Shown here piece after piece: positions 11,392 to 21,737 of a DNA stretch of 64,000 nucleotides. Position 1 is the stretch's first letter, and each line of letters opens with the position of its first letter. Origin of the DNA: Oikopleura dioica (lineage: Eukaryota > Chordata > Appendicularia > Copelata > Oikopleuridae); NCBI GenBank assembly GCA_907165135.1, contig OU015568.1, positions 5,340,501-5,404,500 of the forward strand, given 5' to 3'. The notes beneath the pieces were generated by a model. It saw only the letters and a list, made by a program, of their open reading frames with translations, was not told the DNA's origin and searched no databases. Made by a program: the position numbers and the translations under genes.

Positions 11392-13468
11392 GCCTTTTCT
11401 GGCTTTCTCTCTTTTTTGAGAAGGTGTTTGTTTGAGCTTGATTTTATTTGGCCCGAGACTTCTATTTATAATGGGAAACGCAGCAGGTGATGACGAATCG
11501 AACCAAATCACGTGGGCTTCCTGCTGAGCATGGAAAATTAACGAAAATATGCTCTCAAATCCAACTGTTTCTTTCCAAGACGTGAAATTCATTATGAAAA
11601 AATGCAAGAATAAATCAATCTTAGTTTCATCATCCTTTTTCTAAAAAAATACATCACGCCAGGCTGGACAAATCGAATCAGTTTCGTTCTATTACACCCG
11701 TTACCCCTCCTGACCATGAAACGCATGTTGCCTGGCTGGTGTGTTTATCCAGACAGCCAACGTATATCACATGAACTTGAATAAACTACCCCTCCAAGCT
11801 TGTTGCCAGCTCATCTTCAGCGCAGTGTTTTCTCGGAGGAGAAAAATTGACGGCTTTAACTTTTTCCTCAGCGCTGGAGAATTTGATAAAAATCACAGTG
11901 AATTTTTTGGCCGCTGAATACCCTTGTAAATAGAGAGATAGGATAAGGATACCATACCTTATCTCTAGCCGCATTCGCTTGTTGAAGAAACATGATAAAG
12001 TTGTATTAACAACTTTTATATTTTCAAGATATTGTTTCCAAGATTACTCCCCGCCCATCGATATTCGTGAAAAATTTCGAAATTCGCAGCTGAGTCAGGA
12101 TTCTTGGCTTAAAATTTTGAAGTTTTTTTTTTACTGTAAAAAAAAAACGCGAAAAAACTGGAACTTTTCGTGGAAGAGATAAGTCAGTTTTTGGGTCGAT
12201 AAAAAGAACTCTCATTTAGACGCTTTTCTAAGTGCAAAAAAATGCATTTTTCGTCCGGGAAATAGCTCGACAATGCGCGATAAAAACGCAAACTGGTAAT
12301 TTCCAGCTCAAGCAATCAACGGGTTGAAATTTGAGAAGCCCATTTCCGACCCAGAATTCGAACTCTTTTACTTTCAATTACCGATCCGATTCTTCTATTT
12401 TTTGAAATTCAGAGTTCAAAATTCTAGTCATCTGCGTCAAATCCAAAAAACAGTCAAAAGTTAACTTCGTCGTTTTCATCATTTTTGCGTAAAAACGTAA
12501 TGTTTATCATTAGTTCCACGTAAGAATAAGGCCCTTCCCCTTGATAATTTCGCCCAAACGTGTGTTCTTGATAAAAAGTCAATGCACATACATACATAGT
12601 CATTTGTAAGTGCGAATTTGCTCGATAGACATAAGCAGAACTGTCAGAAATGTGCTCATCGGACAGCAACTGTCAGTTGATTAATTTTACTATTCAAAAA
12701 ATTCAGATTATTGACTCCTTATCCATTTTTTAAACACCTTCCAGTTCAAAAAAAGGCTTAAAACCAGATTCTAACGCATTAAACCCGGTAAGGTAGCTGC
12801 CAGCTGCGCGATTTTTTGCCGTCATAAGCGGCTGCCTTTGCATCAGAGAGCCATGTCATTGAAGCTTTATCCTGTTTGTTTGTTTTTACCGAAACGGCCC
12901 CCATGGAACGTCTAAAGGTTTAAAATGCTTCTAAACGTTCTTATATTTTCTCGTATAGATCGTGTTTTGCGGCGGATTTCATGAGAACGAGGGCATAATT
13001 TTCGTTGCGGAAAATAATATTGAAAAATATAAAATATGATTAAATTCATATATTTTGCTAAAAACTGCGAGAAAACCAACCGTTCCGAAGCAATTTGGAA
13101 TACAAAATTTTCTTAAAAACAATATTTAGATGCAAGTGAGAAATTTTTCGCGAAAATTTCTTTTGATTTTTTAATTGTTATTGTAAATTGGCAAATATTT
13201 TCGTTTGGAGGTGCTAAATACACTTGTCACTTTTATTTCAGAAGGGGGTAAATATAAAAACTCTTTAAAAAATCGATCGAAATTTGAATATTCCAACATC
13301 GCCAGGATTTCATCAAGCTTTCATGAGAGGAAATCACAGCTTCTTTCTTGATAAAACAAAATCCTTCAGCTGTGACAAGTCTGAGAATCTTAGTTAAACG
13401 ATTATATTCATAAGCCTGTTTATACAACACATTTTTTTCCGCTAGAGATACCTTTTTTTCTCTCTTGA
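11392..13468. other. Non-coding, 5' flank of the Gla gene and beyond
   Basis: No exon that I can support. The immediate upstream of the Gla gene has a purine-rich leader (reverse strand) and no obvious TATA box. The rest is AT-rich with short frames only. Confidence 0.4.
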
Positions 13469-13472
13469 TTAA

Positions 13473-13810
13473 GGACCCCCCCGGCAACAATTTTCGAAAA
13501 ATCTTTTTTCGGAATTTCAAAATTTTGACCCCGGAAATGGATTCTACTGGTCAAAAAACGATTTTGAGGCTCCATTTTTTGAGGGTCTATCTCGTCTCTA
13601 ACACCCTCAAAATCGCGTTTGAAAATTGAACTTTTTGACGAAAAATGACGAAATAGTCCAAATTTTGCTAATTTTTTGGATTTTTATTGGTTAAAAATTA
13701 CTCCAGACAAGTTTTCATGATGCATTTAACTTCGAAGCACACTCAGAAGCCAAAATATGGCTGTTTTGAATTTTTTGATTTTTTGAGGAAAATTGTTGAC
13801 CGGGGGGTCC
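13473..13810 (-). mobile_element. MITE derived from the TTAA element at 22.4 kb
   Basis: It starts after TTAA (13469-13472) with GGACCCCCCCGGCAAC and ends GTTGACCGGGGGGTCC followed by TTCAA. Read on the minus strand, its body matches the last 260 bases of the autonomous element at 22435-26367. Shared blocks are GCCATATTTTGG, a GTTAAAT block, GGGGGTCTATCTCG-type sequence and TCTAACACCCTTAAAAT. It therefore looks like a deletion derivative: one short end joined to the 3' end, with all coding sequence lost. The copies have diverged noticeably, so the insertion is not recent. Confidence 0.8.
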
Positions 13811-13814
13811 TTCA

Positions 13815-14770
13815 ACAAACCCTGCACTAGAGCGGGGCGGTCATTTTATAAGAGTATTGAAACTTACAAGAAAAGGCCTAACACTTGATCTTTAGATGCG
13901 CTAAGCCGAGATCATCCCGGATCAATTGAGCAATGTTCGACTTTCGAGAAAACAGCAAGCGTGAGTAAAACGAAGCCGTTTAGATTTGTTGTTGTTCGGC
14001 TGAGACTGCTAATACGCGAGGATTTCCGAATTATTAACTAAAAACGAGTCGAAAATATCTGTTCAAAAACAGGCACGATTTCTGAGAAGTCGCTGTTTGA
14101 TTGGCTCGAAAATAAGCCAAAATTTTGATGGAAAATATTGACCAATCAGATTTCCACATTCGAGCCGTTGGCCAATCAGATTTCAGAAAAACATTTTGCG
14201 AAAAAATTTTTTTCGCTTTTTTCGGGGCCCCAGGAAGCGATTGTTCCATTTCTCGTTCCTTTGTCACCTTTTTTTGAGATATCCCCTTAATCACCTTTTT
14301 CATACGTTGCTCGGGACTAATCCCCAGTTCTTCGAGCAGTACGAGCTTTGCGTACTAGCTGCTATCGCCGTCTTTTCACATTCGCGTCGGTTTTATCAAC
14401 CCTTTTTCGCTCCTTATCACTCCTGGCTCCTACGACTTCTCCCTCGATAAACGGATACACAAAACAAATCTGTTTTGATTCAAATGTAAATGCATCTATC
14501 GCGGAACAGACAACAAGGGACCAAAACGACGATAAAGCCGGGGAGAGGTGGCTGATAATAAAGTGTACATATATATAGTGGGTTCCGGAGTCTCTTGCTA
14601 GAACTATGTACGAGGGAAGCTTTGGGCTTTTCGAGGGAGCTGGAAAGGATGAGGAGAGTTAGACATTGATAGACACGATGCAGAAACGCCCTCTTTAAAC
14701 TAATAGGTGGCAGTTTATTCGACGCCTAATTACCCTTTGGATCCCGTATCTTTCTGTCAAGAAAAGGTGT
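13815..14770. other. Non-coding with degenerate CCAATCA-rich repeat
   Basis: No supported exon. Around 14090-14190 there are three ATTGGCT or CCAATCAGATT blocks like the interior of the GGTGTCTGGAACC MITEs, but without recognisable ends. Confidence 0.4.
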
Positions 14771-14774
14771 TTGA

Positions 14775-14968
14775 AACGGCTTGAATCAGAAGCCACGTAG
14801 CGGCTTTTTTGAGAACAAAGCCGCGGAGTGACTTTGCCATAATTTTAAAATTATTGTGATGTTTATTTCGGCAAAGCCGCTTCGCGGCTTCGGTCTTTAA
14901 AAAAGCCGCTACGCAAATATATTTTTCAGACCCTGACTCAGGTTTTCTTTACAGGTCTTGGAGTTCAG
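14775..14968. repeat. Foldback repeat, AGCCGC/CCTGAGTCAGG family
   Basis: Left arm AGAAGCCACGTAGCGGCTTT with AAGCCGCGGAGTGACTTTG. Right arm GGCAAAGCCGCTTCGCGGCT, AAAAGCCGCTACGC and CCCTGACTCAGG. It is the same family as the copies at 2.5, 3.2 and 16.0 kb; the left CCTGAGTCAGG block is eroded here. Confidence 0.6.
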
Positions 14969-14969
14969 T

Positions 14970-15784
14970 CCTAGCTCCTTTTTTCTATTTTGGATAAAAA
15001 TTGGAGCATCTATCCGAACAGCTACGGTGTTTCGTTTATATAATCAACGTGCGACGTAAAAACCATTTTACAGATTTTCGTTCCTGCGAAGAAGGCGCAA
15101 ATATTTAGAGTTCGAAAAATTTAACATCTGCTTTTGTCTCGCCGAATTTTCAGTTTTGACTTTTTATGAACGGAAAATTCAGACCGGAAATTCAATATTT
15201 CAAAAAGTTCTGGATGTTATGTTCGTTTCGGATAACTTTCTCGACGAAACATGTCTTCAAGCATGAAAATTGAACGATTGAAGGTACTCTAGAATTATTG
15301 AAAGACGTGAAATACGGCTAAAAGTGAAGATTTTCGTGGTAGATTTTGGCAAATTCGCGTGGTTGAGCAGTTGTTACGTCAAACTTAATTTCGCCAGGCG
15401 AAACCGGATTTCTAACATCATCGTTTGTTTTTTTCGATTCTAGTGCGAGATTATTACAGCTTCCGTCTTCTGCGTGGAGCTTGATTTGATCTTGGCGCAA
15501 TTGGCTTTTTAGGGATTGTGATGTGGATCATTACATGCATTTTAAGTGTTCAAATAAACATCGAGGAGATTTTCCCTAGGAATGAAACCCCCTTAGCACC
15601 CCCTTAAAACCATCTAATCAGTAAACCAGTTGGTCGCGCTTCAAATTCCCGGTCAGACAAAAACATAAACAATCTGTCAATTTATACAATGAAAAGATTT
15701 TTGACCTAACGTGTCCTCCTTTCGAATCGATGGATTAAAAATTCTAAAATCAAACAATTTATAGTTTATACTTTCATCCTTCTT
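14970..15784. other. Mostly non-coding; one unassigned minus-strand frame
   Basis: A 60-codon minus-strand frame (15318-15500) has ordinary amino-acid composition (for example DDVRNPVSPGEIKFDVTTAQ) and could be an exon of an unknown gene, but I see no splice partner. The motif CACCCCCTTAAAACC at 15598 resembles a TTAA-element end without a partner. Confidence 0.35.
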
Positions 15785-18338
15785 TTATGAGTCATAATCG
15801 TATGGAAATCTATAATCCGCTCCTTTCAAAAAATCTTCCGTAAGTTTCCATAATTGGCTTTGGATTTCATCGAGTTTCATTCTGTTGCTTCGAATTTTGA
15901 CTGGAGCTTCTTTCAAATCAGCATAGTATTTTCCAGAGGTCAAATTTGGATCGCAAATGCACATCAAACTTGTTTGTGCTCCCTTCTTACGGGCTTTTTT
16001 TCAATTCAGACTCATTTTGATAAGGAACCTGAAAAGAAAACCTGAGTCAGGTTTTGAAGAAAAAAAAAATAAATATCCGCGTAGCGGCTTTTTCTGAAGC
16101 CGAAGCCGCAAAGCGGCTTCGCCATTATTAAGATATAAATTAAATTTAGTTTGCGAAGCCGCCTTGCGGCTTCGTTCTTCAAAAAGCCGCTACGCGGCTT
16201 TTCATTTTTTTCTTCAGAACCTGACTCAGGTTTTCAACCTCAATTCGCCCCCTTATTTTCTCTCGAAAAGATGGGTCTAATTACTTTCGGGAGACAACTC
16301 CTTGATTGTGATGAGCGTAATTGACGAACTTGCCACGCCTCGGGTTTATACTCTTCTAAAGAATCGACTGATAACAACTCAGCGGGAGATGATGCAGTTC
16401 GAATCGCGCGATTACTGAGTCTAGGAGGATAATCGCGGATTATCGATTCTTAGACTCCCATTTTTTACGTTTTCAGACAACCCAAGAGTCATTTTTGCTA
16501 AACGAAAAAGCACCAATCCTGAGCTGGAGTCCGGAAGCAACTTTTGCAGCACGTGAAGATGCAGCTATGATTAAGGTTTCAGTCACGTTCAATGAGGAAA
16601 TTTCAGGGTCGGGGGATATCGTTACCAAATTATGTTGTGTTCAATTTCAATTGCCAATTTGTCACGTGGGCATTGAATATTTTTTTCAGAAGACTTTTTA
16701 CTACAAGGGGGTCTTTCAATAACGACCGGGCTGATTTAACTGATTGACCAACCAGAGCGCAGAATCAAGCATCAATGATGCTGCATCATGATGGCAATTA
16801 TGAATTCTGAAGACCCCCTTGTAGAAGATAATAAGATGGATGACCCGTGTGATGGATAGAGAAGCCATAACTTGTGACTCAAGATCCGGAAACCAATCTG
16901 GCTTTTGATCCCTTTTTAAAATCTTCTCAAGCAGCATTGCTTGAAGGAATCTCCAATCCGGAAGTATCTCGGACAGTTGTTTATGCTTTCTAAGACAAAA
17001 GCCTTCAAAGGGACTCTTTGACTCTTTGAAGTCACTTTTTTGGAGTTCTGATGAACTCTTTTGCCCGAAATTCACGATCCCTTAATTTGACTGGAACCTT
17101 GTCATGATAAGAATTTGCCGCAGCAGCCGCACTTTTCTTTCACTGTCCCTCCGATATTCGTTTCTACCGCGCCAGGGTGGAGAGATAAAACTGTCATCTT
17201 GGGATACTTCCTTGCGAGTTCTCGCGAATACAGGATGTTTGCAAGTTTGCTTTTTGCGAAGGTGGACAGTTACAATTTTTTTTTATCCTTTTTGATTGGC
17301 TAAGGCTTCAATTTCAAGCTTCTTATTGGCTCAAACGTAACTAAACGATACTTGCCTTATTGTTTCTTAAGGAACTACTAACGACCAATCAAAAATAGTT
17401 ATTCTTCGCATAAGCCAATAAGAAGCCAAGAAAATCATCATGTCATCATGTGCCCACCCTAGCCTCTCAGCATAAGCCTGAAAAGAAGGGCCTTCTCCAA
17501 GCGCTCCTTTTGCTGATTCTTCCGAAGCATACGTTTTCCAATAAGAACCATCACCCTTTGCAGATCCATGAGCACCACTAGCGACAAAAATGACTCTTGA
17601 ATCTTCCTTCAAAGTGTCGTTCTCAAAAAGTGTTTGGAAAAGAAGAGCATGCGCAAAATGATTGATAACTTTTTTGAGATACAAATTATTGTTCAAAAAT
17701 GCACGATGTTTCATGCTGTTCTTATCGTGTAAGGGAGTTATGGTACATTTGCTTTGGTTTCAAATTGAATGAAACATTCTTTTTGTCAAAAATAGTATCT
17801 CTTTCCTTGAACAGAATTTGTTAAATACAGCCAATTTGAAGGAAAATAGACAACGCCTGCATTCGCCACCAAGATGTCAATAACAAGGCTTTTACTGGAT
17901 ATCTCTTCTGCTGCTCGAGTTACTGATGCTTCAAAAGAGATCTTGGAATTTTCAGGCCATGATTGTTTGCTCAAAAAGCTCAAAAATCTCTGCCTAGATC
18001 AGTTAAGTCCATCTGGATCGTGACCACGTCAGCGTCCGGGAAATTGGATAGAATATCATTTTTCGCGTTTTGCATTTTCTGAACATTTCTAAAGCGAAAA
18101 TCTACAAAACTGAGAAAAAACGCCTACCGGCAAAGAAGAATCAGTTTTGCACCACGTTGAGCGCACAAAATCGCCGTAGCCAGTCCAATTCCATCTTTTT
18201 TAAGATCCCAAAAATAGAAAAAATCGGCAAAAATTTTCTAAGTCGACCAATTCCTGAAGCACCGGTGATTGCTACAGTCTTTTCGTCCAGTCGATGGACT
18301 ATTTCTTCGTCAAAAACTGGCGATCCACAGCAACCCAT
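15785..18338 (-). CDS. Short-chain dehydrogenase/reductase (retinol dehydrogenase-like)
   Basis: Multi-exon gene on the minus strand. Exon 1 (18254-18338) opens MGCCGSPVFDEEIVHRL and starts the Rossmann motif. Exon 2 (18128-18194) completes TGASDGIG, then LCAQRGAKLILLCR. Exon 3 (17995-18088) ends MDLTDL, and exon 4 (17806-17941) has IDILVANAG. A later exon has NHFAHALLFQTL and RVIFVASGAHG. The catalytic YAESK is formed across an intron to 17.25 kb, followed by SLHPGAVETNIG. A last exon ending at 15785 reads GAQTSLMC, GKYYADLKEAPV and LWKLTEDFL, the RDH/WWOX-type tail. Junctions that keep frame and motif are GA-AG, GT-AG, GG-AG and GC-AG. One or two junctions (near 17.7 and 17.1 kb) are unresolved, so a disrupted gene is possible. 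The cofactor should be NAD(P)H and the substrate a retinoid- or steroid-like alcohol; the substrate is inferred from family only. Confidence 0.75.
16030..16238. repeat. Foldback repeat inside the last SDR intron
   Basis: Nearly complete palindrome: AACCTGAGTCAGG, CCGCGTAGCGGCTTTTTC and GAAGCCGCAAAGCGGCTTCG on the left; CGAAGCCGCCTTGCGGCTTC, AAAAGCCGCTACGCGGCTTT and AACCTGACTCAGGTT on the right. This is the best-preserved copy of its family. It ends about 40 bases from the acceptor of the terminal SDR exon. Confidence 0.8.
16699..16828. repeat. Short inverted-repeat element, CTACAAGGGGGTCTT ends
   Basis: Ends CTACAAGGGGGTCTTTCA and TGAAGACCCCCTTGTAG are inverted copies about 90 bases apart, in an intron region of the SDR gene. 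They resemble the G/C-run ends of the TTAA elements, but no TTAA flank is visible. Confidence 0.5.
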
Positions 18339-18344
18339 GTTCTT

Positions 18345-19045
18345 TTTTTTTCTTTTTAGGGCGCTTTTCTCTTGTATTGTTTTTCAAAATGACACAGTTT
18401 TTTATTGGCCAAATGACTCAGGCTTTAATTTTTGAAAACAAATTCACGATACGCTCTAGAATTCTAAACCAGAGTTTAATTTCAAGTTGCTATTTTGAAA
18501 GGTGCAGATTTCATTATTCATTTCATCGATTCTATTTTTAGCTGATTTCAATGTGAACCGTTTGTTTTGAGTTGATCTAACCCAGATAGACCAGCTCATT
18601 GAAAAAATTCAAGCGCCTTGATGAAACTCATAATACCACTCAACAATTCATTCACACCTTATCACTCTTTTCTCCTGTTGTTCAAATTCCACCCGCAAAG
18701 GATGATAAGCAAAGCTAAAGGAAAAACTAACTTGTTTTCTCTCTTCCGAAATTTCGGATTATCAAAATTCCTAATTATGAAAAAAAGGAAGCAAAAGCTG
18801 ATTTATCAATTGTTCTGGAGAAAATCAGTAATCGAAGATGCAAGGCTGATGCGATAAAGAATGAGGATGCGATTACTTTCATTTTTAAATAAAGAGGTTT
18901 AAAAATATTGAAAATTAGACGCAAGAAAAATTGATGATACGGATCGATTATGCAAAATCTAATTGAAAAAACTCCGTTCCAAGAAAAGAAGCCTCTCCAT
19001 AAAACAGCACTCCATTTAAACCCTAGCCAGCCGAAAAAACAATTT
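18345..19045. other. Non-coding between SDR and kelch-like gene
   Basis: Convergent/divergent spacer with short frames only. It holds the upstream region of the SDR gene, and no repeats that I recognise. Confidence 0.4.
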
Positions 19046-19049
19046 ATTT

Positions 19050-20540
19050 TTAAACACAATAATCAGGAGACACTTCAAAAACAACAGGAATCCAATTCTC
19101 AACAGTATTACCGATTACTTCTTGATTGACAACCTCGTCTCCTTCCAAGTCGAGCCGTTGAATGGCATATGGACGGTTATCGCCAGAGACAATGAAAATT
19201 GAATTGCTCATCATTATTGCCGACCCAAATTTATCAGCCTGAATTGAAATAAAATATCGATTTTGCTATTTGAGACTTACGTAATGAAGATTGCCGATTT
19301 TATTCCAGTTGTTGTTTTTAAGAAGCCAAATCGCTGTAAGCGTCAACCACATATCATTATCTACTTCTTCTTCTCAGAAGTATACAATAAGCCTAGGTAT
19401 CTGACAAACGGATCTTTTCAGTGGGGACACCTGGGTCGAATACCAAGGGTTTTCGAACTGATTTTTTGATATTAATTAAATTGATACGCTTTTGCGCTGA
19501 TTTTGGATGGAGGGATCGATTCTGAAACGTTCTAATACCCAGAATAATTGCATACTTCCTTGTCCTCCAGCAAGCAAAAGACATCCGCTAGGTAGGCCAA
19601 CCAAAACATGATAAGAAATTGAACTTGAAAATTTTAGAAAAATTTAATTTTTTTTAAATACATCGGGAAATCGGTTAAAGACGACCAACCATAGGAGTTG
19701 AGAGTCTCCACTTTATACGCACCATCGCCCCGGTAACACCCAACAGTTGTTGGCTTTTCTTTGTAAAGACCAAGCTTGCCTCCGTCATGTGAATATTCCG
19801 GGTCATATGTCGTTTTTCTATTTTCTCCGTCGAAGACCTCGCACGGAAAGCAAATTAATGCTTTTTCGCCATTGTCAATCGTCAGTGCTGCAGACGGATA
19901 CGCGACTCCGTATTTCAATGTTGTTGACTGTTCTATCCACTCGCATCCGACCAGTTTTACAATCTTACTTTGATTTTTCAAAATCGAAACTAAATCATTA
20001 CTTTTTGAGAATTTGTGTATCCACCAAAGATAAAGAGCTCGTTCTTGACAAGAGCATGAAGAGCTAGTCGAAGAATGTCGTCAGAAGAAGCTGTGATTGT
20101 TGCTGCCGTCTTTGTTGAGCCATCGGATGAAATTGAGAATGCTTCGCTCAATTTTCTTCCCATTATCAAAATATGCTTGGAGAAAAATATTGAATTTCAC
20201 GGCAAAAAATGTGCAAAAAGTATAATTTGAAAAAAATAAAAATTTCTCAATCTGTTTTTCTTAAAAAATATTGTCAACATGTAATTCAGAGTTAAAGAAT
20301 TAACAGCTCTGCTACCGATCTTGGTTGACATTCTCTTGTTTTGCAACTTCTTCTACAGCTTTCCAACTGAGCTCTATTTTTCGCCATCACCGTAGACCGA
20401 TCCTTTGTCTGGTAGACAAATGTAATCGTGCATTGTCGCCAGCACTCTCTGTCAATTCCGGAAGGAGAACAGCGCTCTTCAAAATGCTCCGACTTGAGTG
20501 CCAACATCAACGGTACAAAATGCAGAAAAATGGTTCTCAT
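19050..20540 (-). CDS. Secreted cysteine-rich plus kelch-like protein (gene A)
   Basis: Exons on the minus strand: 20316-20540, 20002-20175, 19662-19963, about 19539-19623, about 19281-19333 and 19050-19238. Exon 1 starts MRTIFLHFVPLMLAL, a signal peptide, then a six-cysteine segment (ERCSPS, RECWRQC, LESCRRSCKTREC). Later exons give kelch-type strands: ALVKNELFIFGG, VGCEWIEQSTTL, KALICF, KVETLNSYGWSSL, GCLLLAGG and NSIFIVSGD. Most junctions are GT-AG with matching phase. The exon near 19.54 kb ends in a roughly 200-base intron with an unclear donor. Exons 2 to 6 are paralogous to a gene at 62.7 kb and more distantly to one at 57-59 kb. The function is unknown; the propeller fold is inferred from the spacing of GG and W motifs, so a secreted or extracellular-matrix role is a guess. 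Confidence 0.75.
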
Positions 20541-20544
20541 ACTT

Positions 20545-21182
20545 GATTTTTTCTCAAAAATTTATTTTTTTGTTGTTAAGCGATAACTAACTGCGGTTGT
20601 TATTGATTCTATGGAAAAAAATGATTCATAAACCTTCCTCAAATAGTCCAAAGTGCAGTTTAAACAGAACTTAGCGCTTTTTCTCATTTTCTACTCAGAT
20701 GTCTACGTTTGCCATAAATTCTCTTCCATCAATGATGAATTTTCTAGAAAAACCTTGTCCAGATAATTTGATCTTCTTGTGAATAAAAGGGATGAAGAGC
20801 CTAAAATCTACAAGATATGACGTTTTGACCGCTTTGATTTTTATCTTACTCTACTAGATTACAAAAGTATCCACTGAAAATCTCTAGGTAAAAAGAAGGG
20901 TTATTAAATTAAGTCATTAATCACGTCATGGCGTCATGCTTCAGAGAATTGAAATTAAATTGTAAAATTCGAAAACATGAAATCTGAGTAATCAAATATT
21001 ATCTTGGAGAGAGTTCGTTTGTTTACCTTGGCTTGCAATTTTTTTCGGCATTTAGTGAAAAAAATGGCATGCGGATCTGAATTGAAATTTTTTATTTGGA
21101 TCCTAGGTAAGATAATTATTATGCTAGTTTGAGAGGTTAAGCAAGAACGCCTTAAAGAAGATTTATTTTTTTGCTCAGAGTC
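20545..21182. other. Non-coding, shared upstream region
   Basis: AT-rich spacer upstream of gene A. No supported exon. Confidence 0.4.
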
Positions 21183-21187
21183 TTTAA

Positions 21188-21711
21188 CCTTAGCCGGCCA
21201 GGGTGCACCATCTATGGAACAGGGGTCAAAAATTAGGTCTCCCACCGAAGTGATTTTGAGTTTCGAAAAACGGAAGAAACTGTAGGGCAATTTATCGATA
21301 AGCTGCCCTTACTTTACCTTTCGACTACCCTTGGTTAGGGTTAGGGTTCGAAAAAAGGCTTATTTTGAAAATAACTGCATGCACCATGTATGGTGCATTG
21401 CTACAATGGCGCCGACACCACTGATGGTGCTTTTGTCCGGTAGGCAGTATTTTCGCCGAAAAATTCGCCGAATAGTCTGCCTCTTTGAATTGGAAGACTT
21501 TATCTGATGCTGAAACCCAAACCTTAATCCGCACCCAAACCCAAGAGCAAACTACAACCCAAACCCGAACACTAACGAAGAACCCAAAAACAAACCAAAA
21601 GACGTACGTAATAGACTTTGAGTTGAATTTTTCAACAATATAAGCATGTGATGCACCACTCATGGTGCATTTGGCCGGTAGGGTCAGAAATGACATTTTG
21701 GCCGGCTAAGG
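21188..21711. mobile_element. TTAA-flanked MITE with CCTTAGCCGGCCA ends (piggyBac-type)
   Basis: TTAA at 21184-21187 and 21712-21715 flank the inverted ends CCTTAGCCGGCCA and TGGCCGGCTAAGG. A TTAA duplication with ends starting CC is what piggyBac-type elements show. GGTGCACCAT-type palindromes lie inside both ends, and the interior has TTAGGG-like runs (GGTTAGGGTTAGGG near 21333). No transposase. The right end is only 23 bases from the start codon of the transporter gene, so it may form part of that gene's promoter or leader. Confidence 0.8.
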
Positions 21712-21737
21712 TTAAAAATGAGCAAATATCAAATAAA

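Noticed and set aside
14196-14450. 84-codon plus-strand frame rich in Phe/Arg/Leu
   Set aside because: No splice context or domain; composition matches translated AT-rich DNA.
21320-21360. Telomere or interstitial telomeric array (GGTTAGGGTTAGGG)
   Set aside because: Only two to three units, inside a TTAA-flanked MITE; too short to mean a chromosome end.
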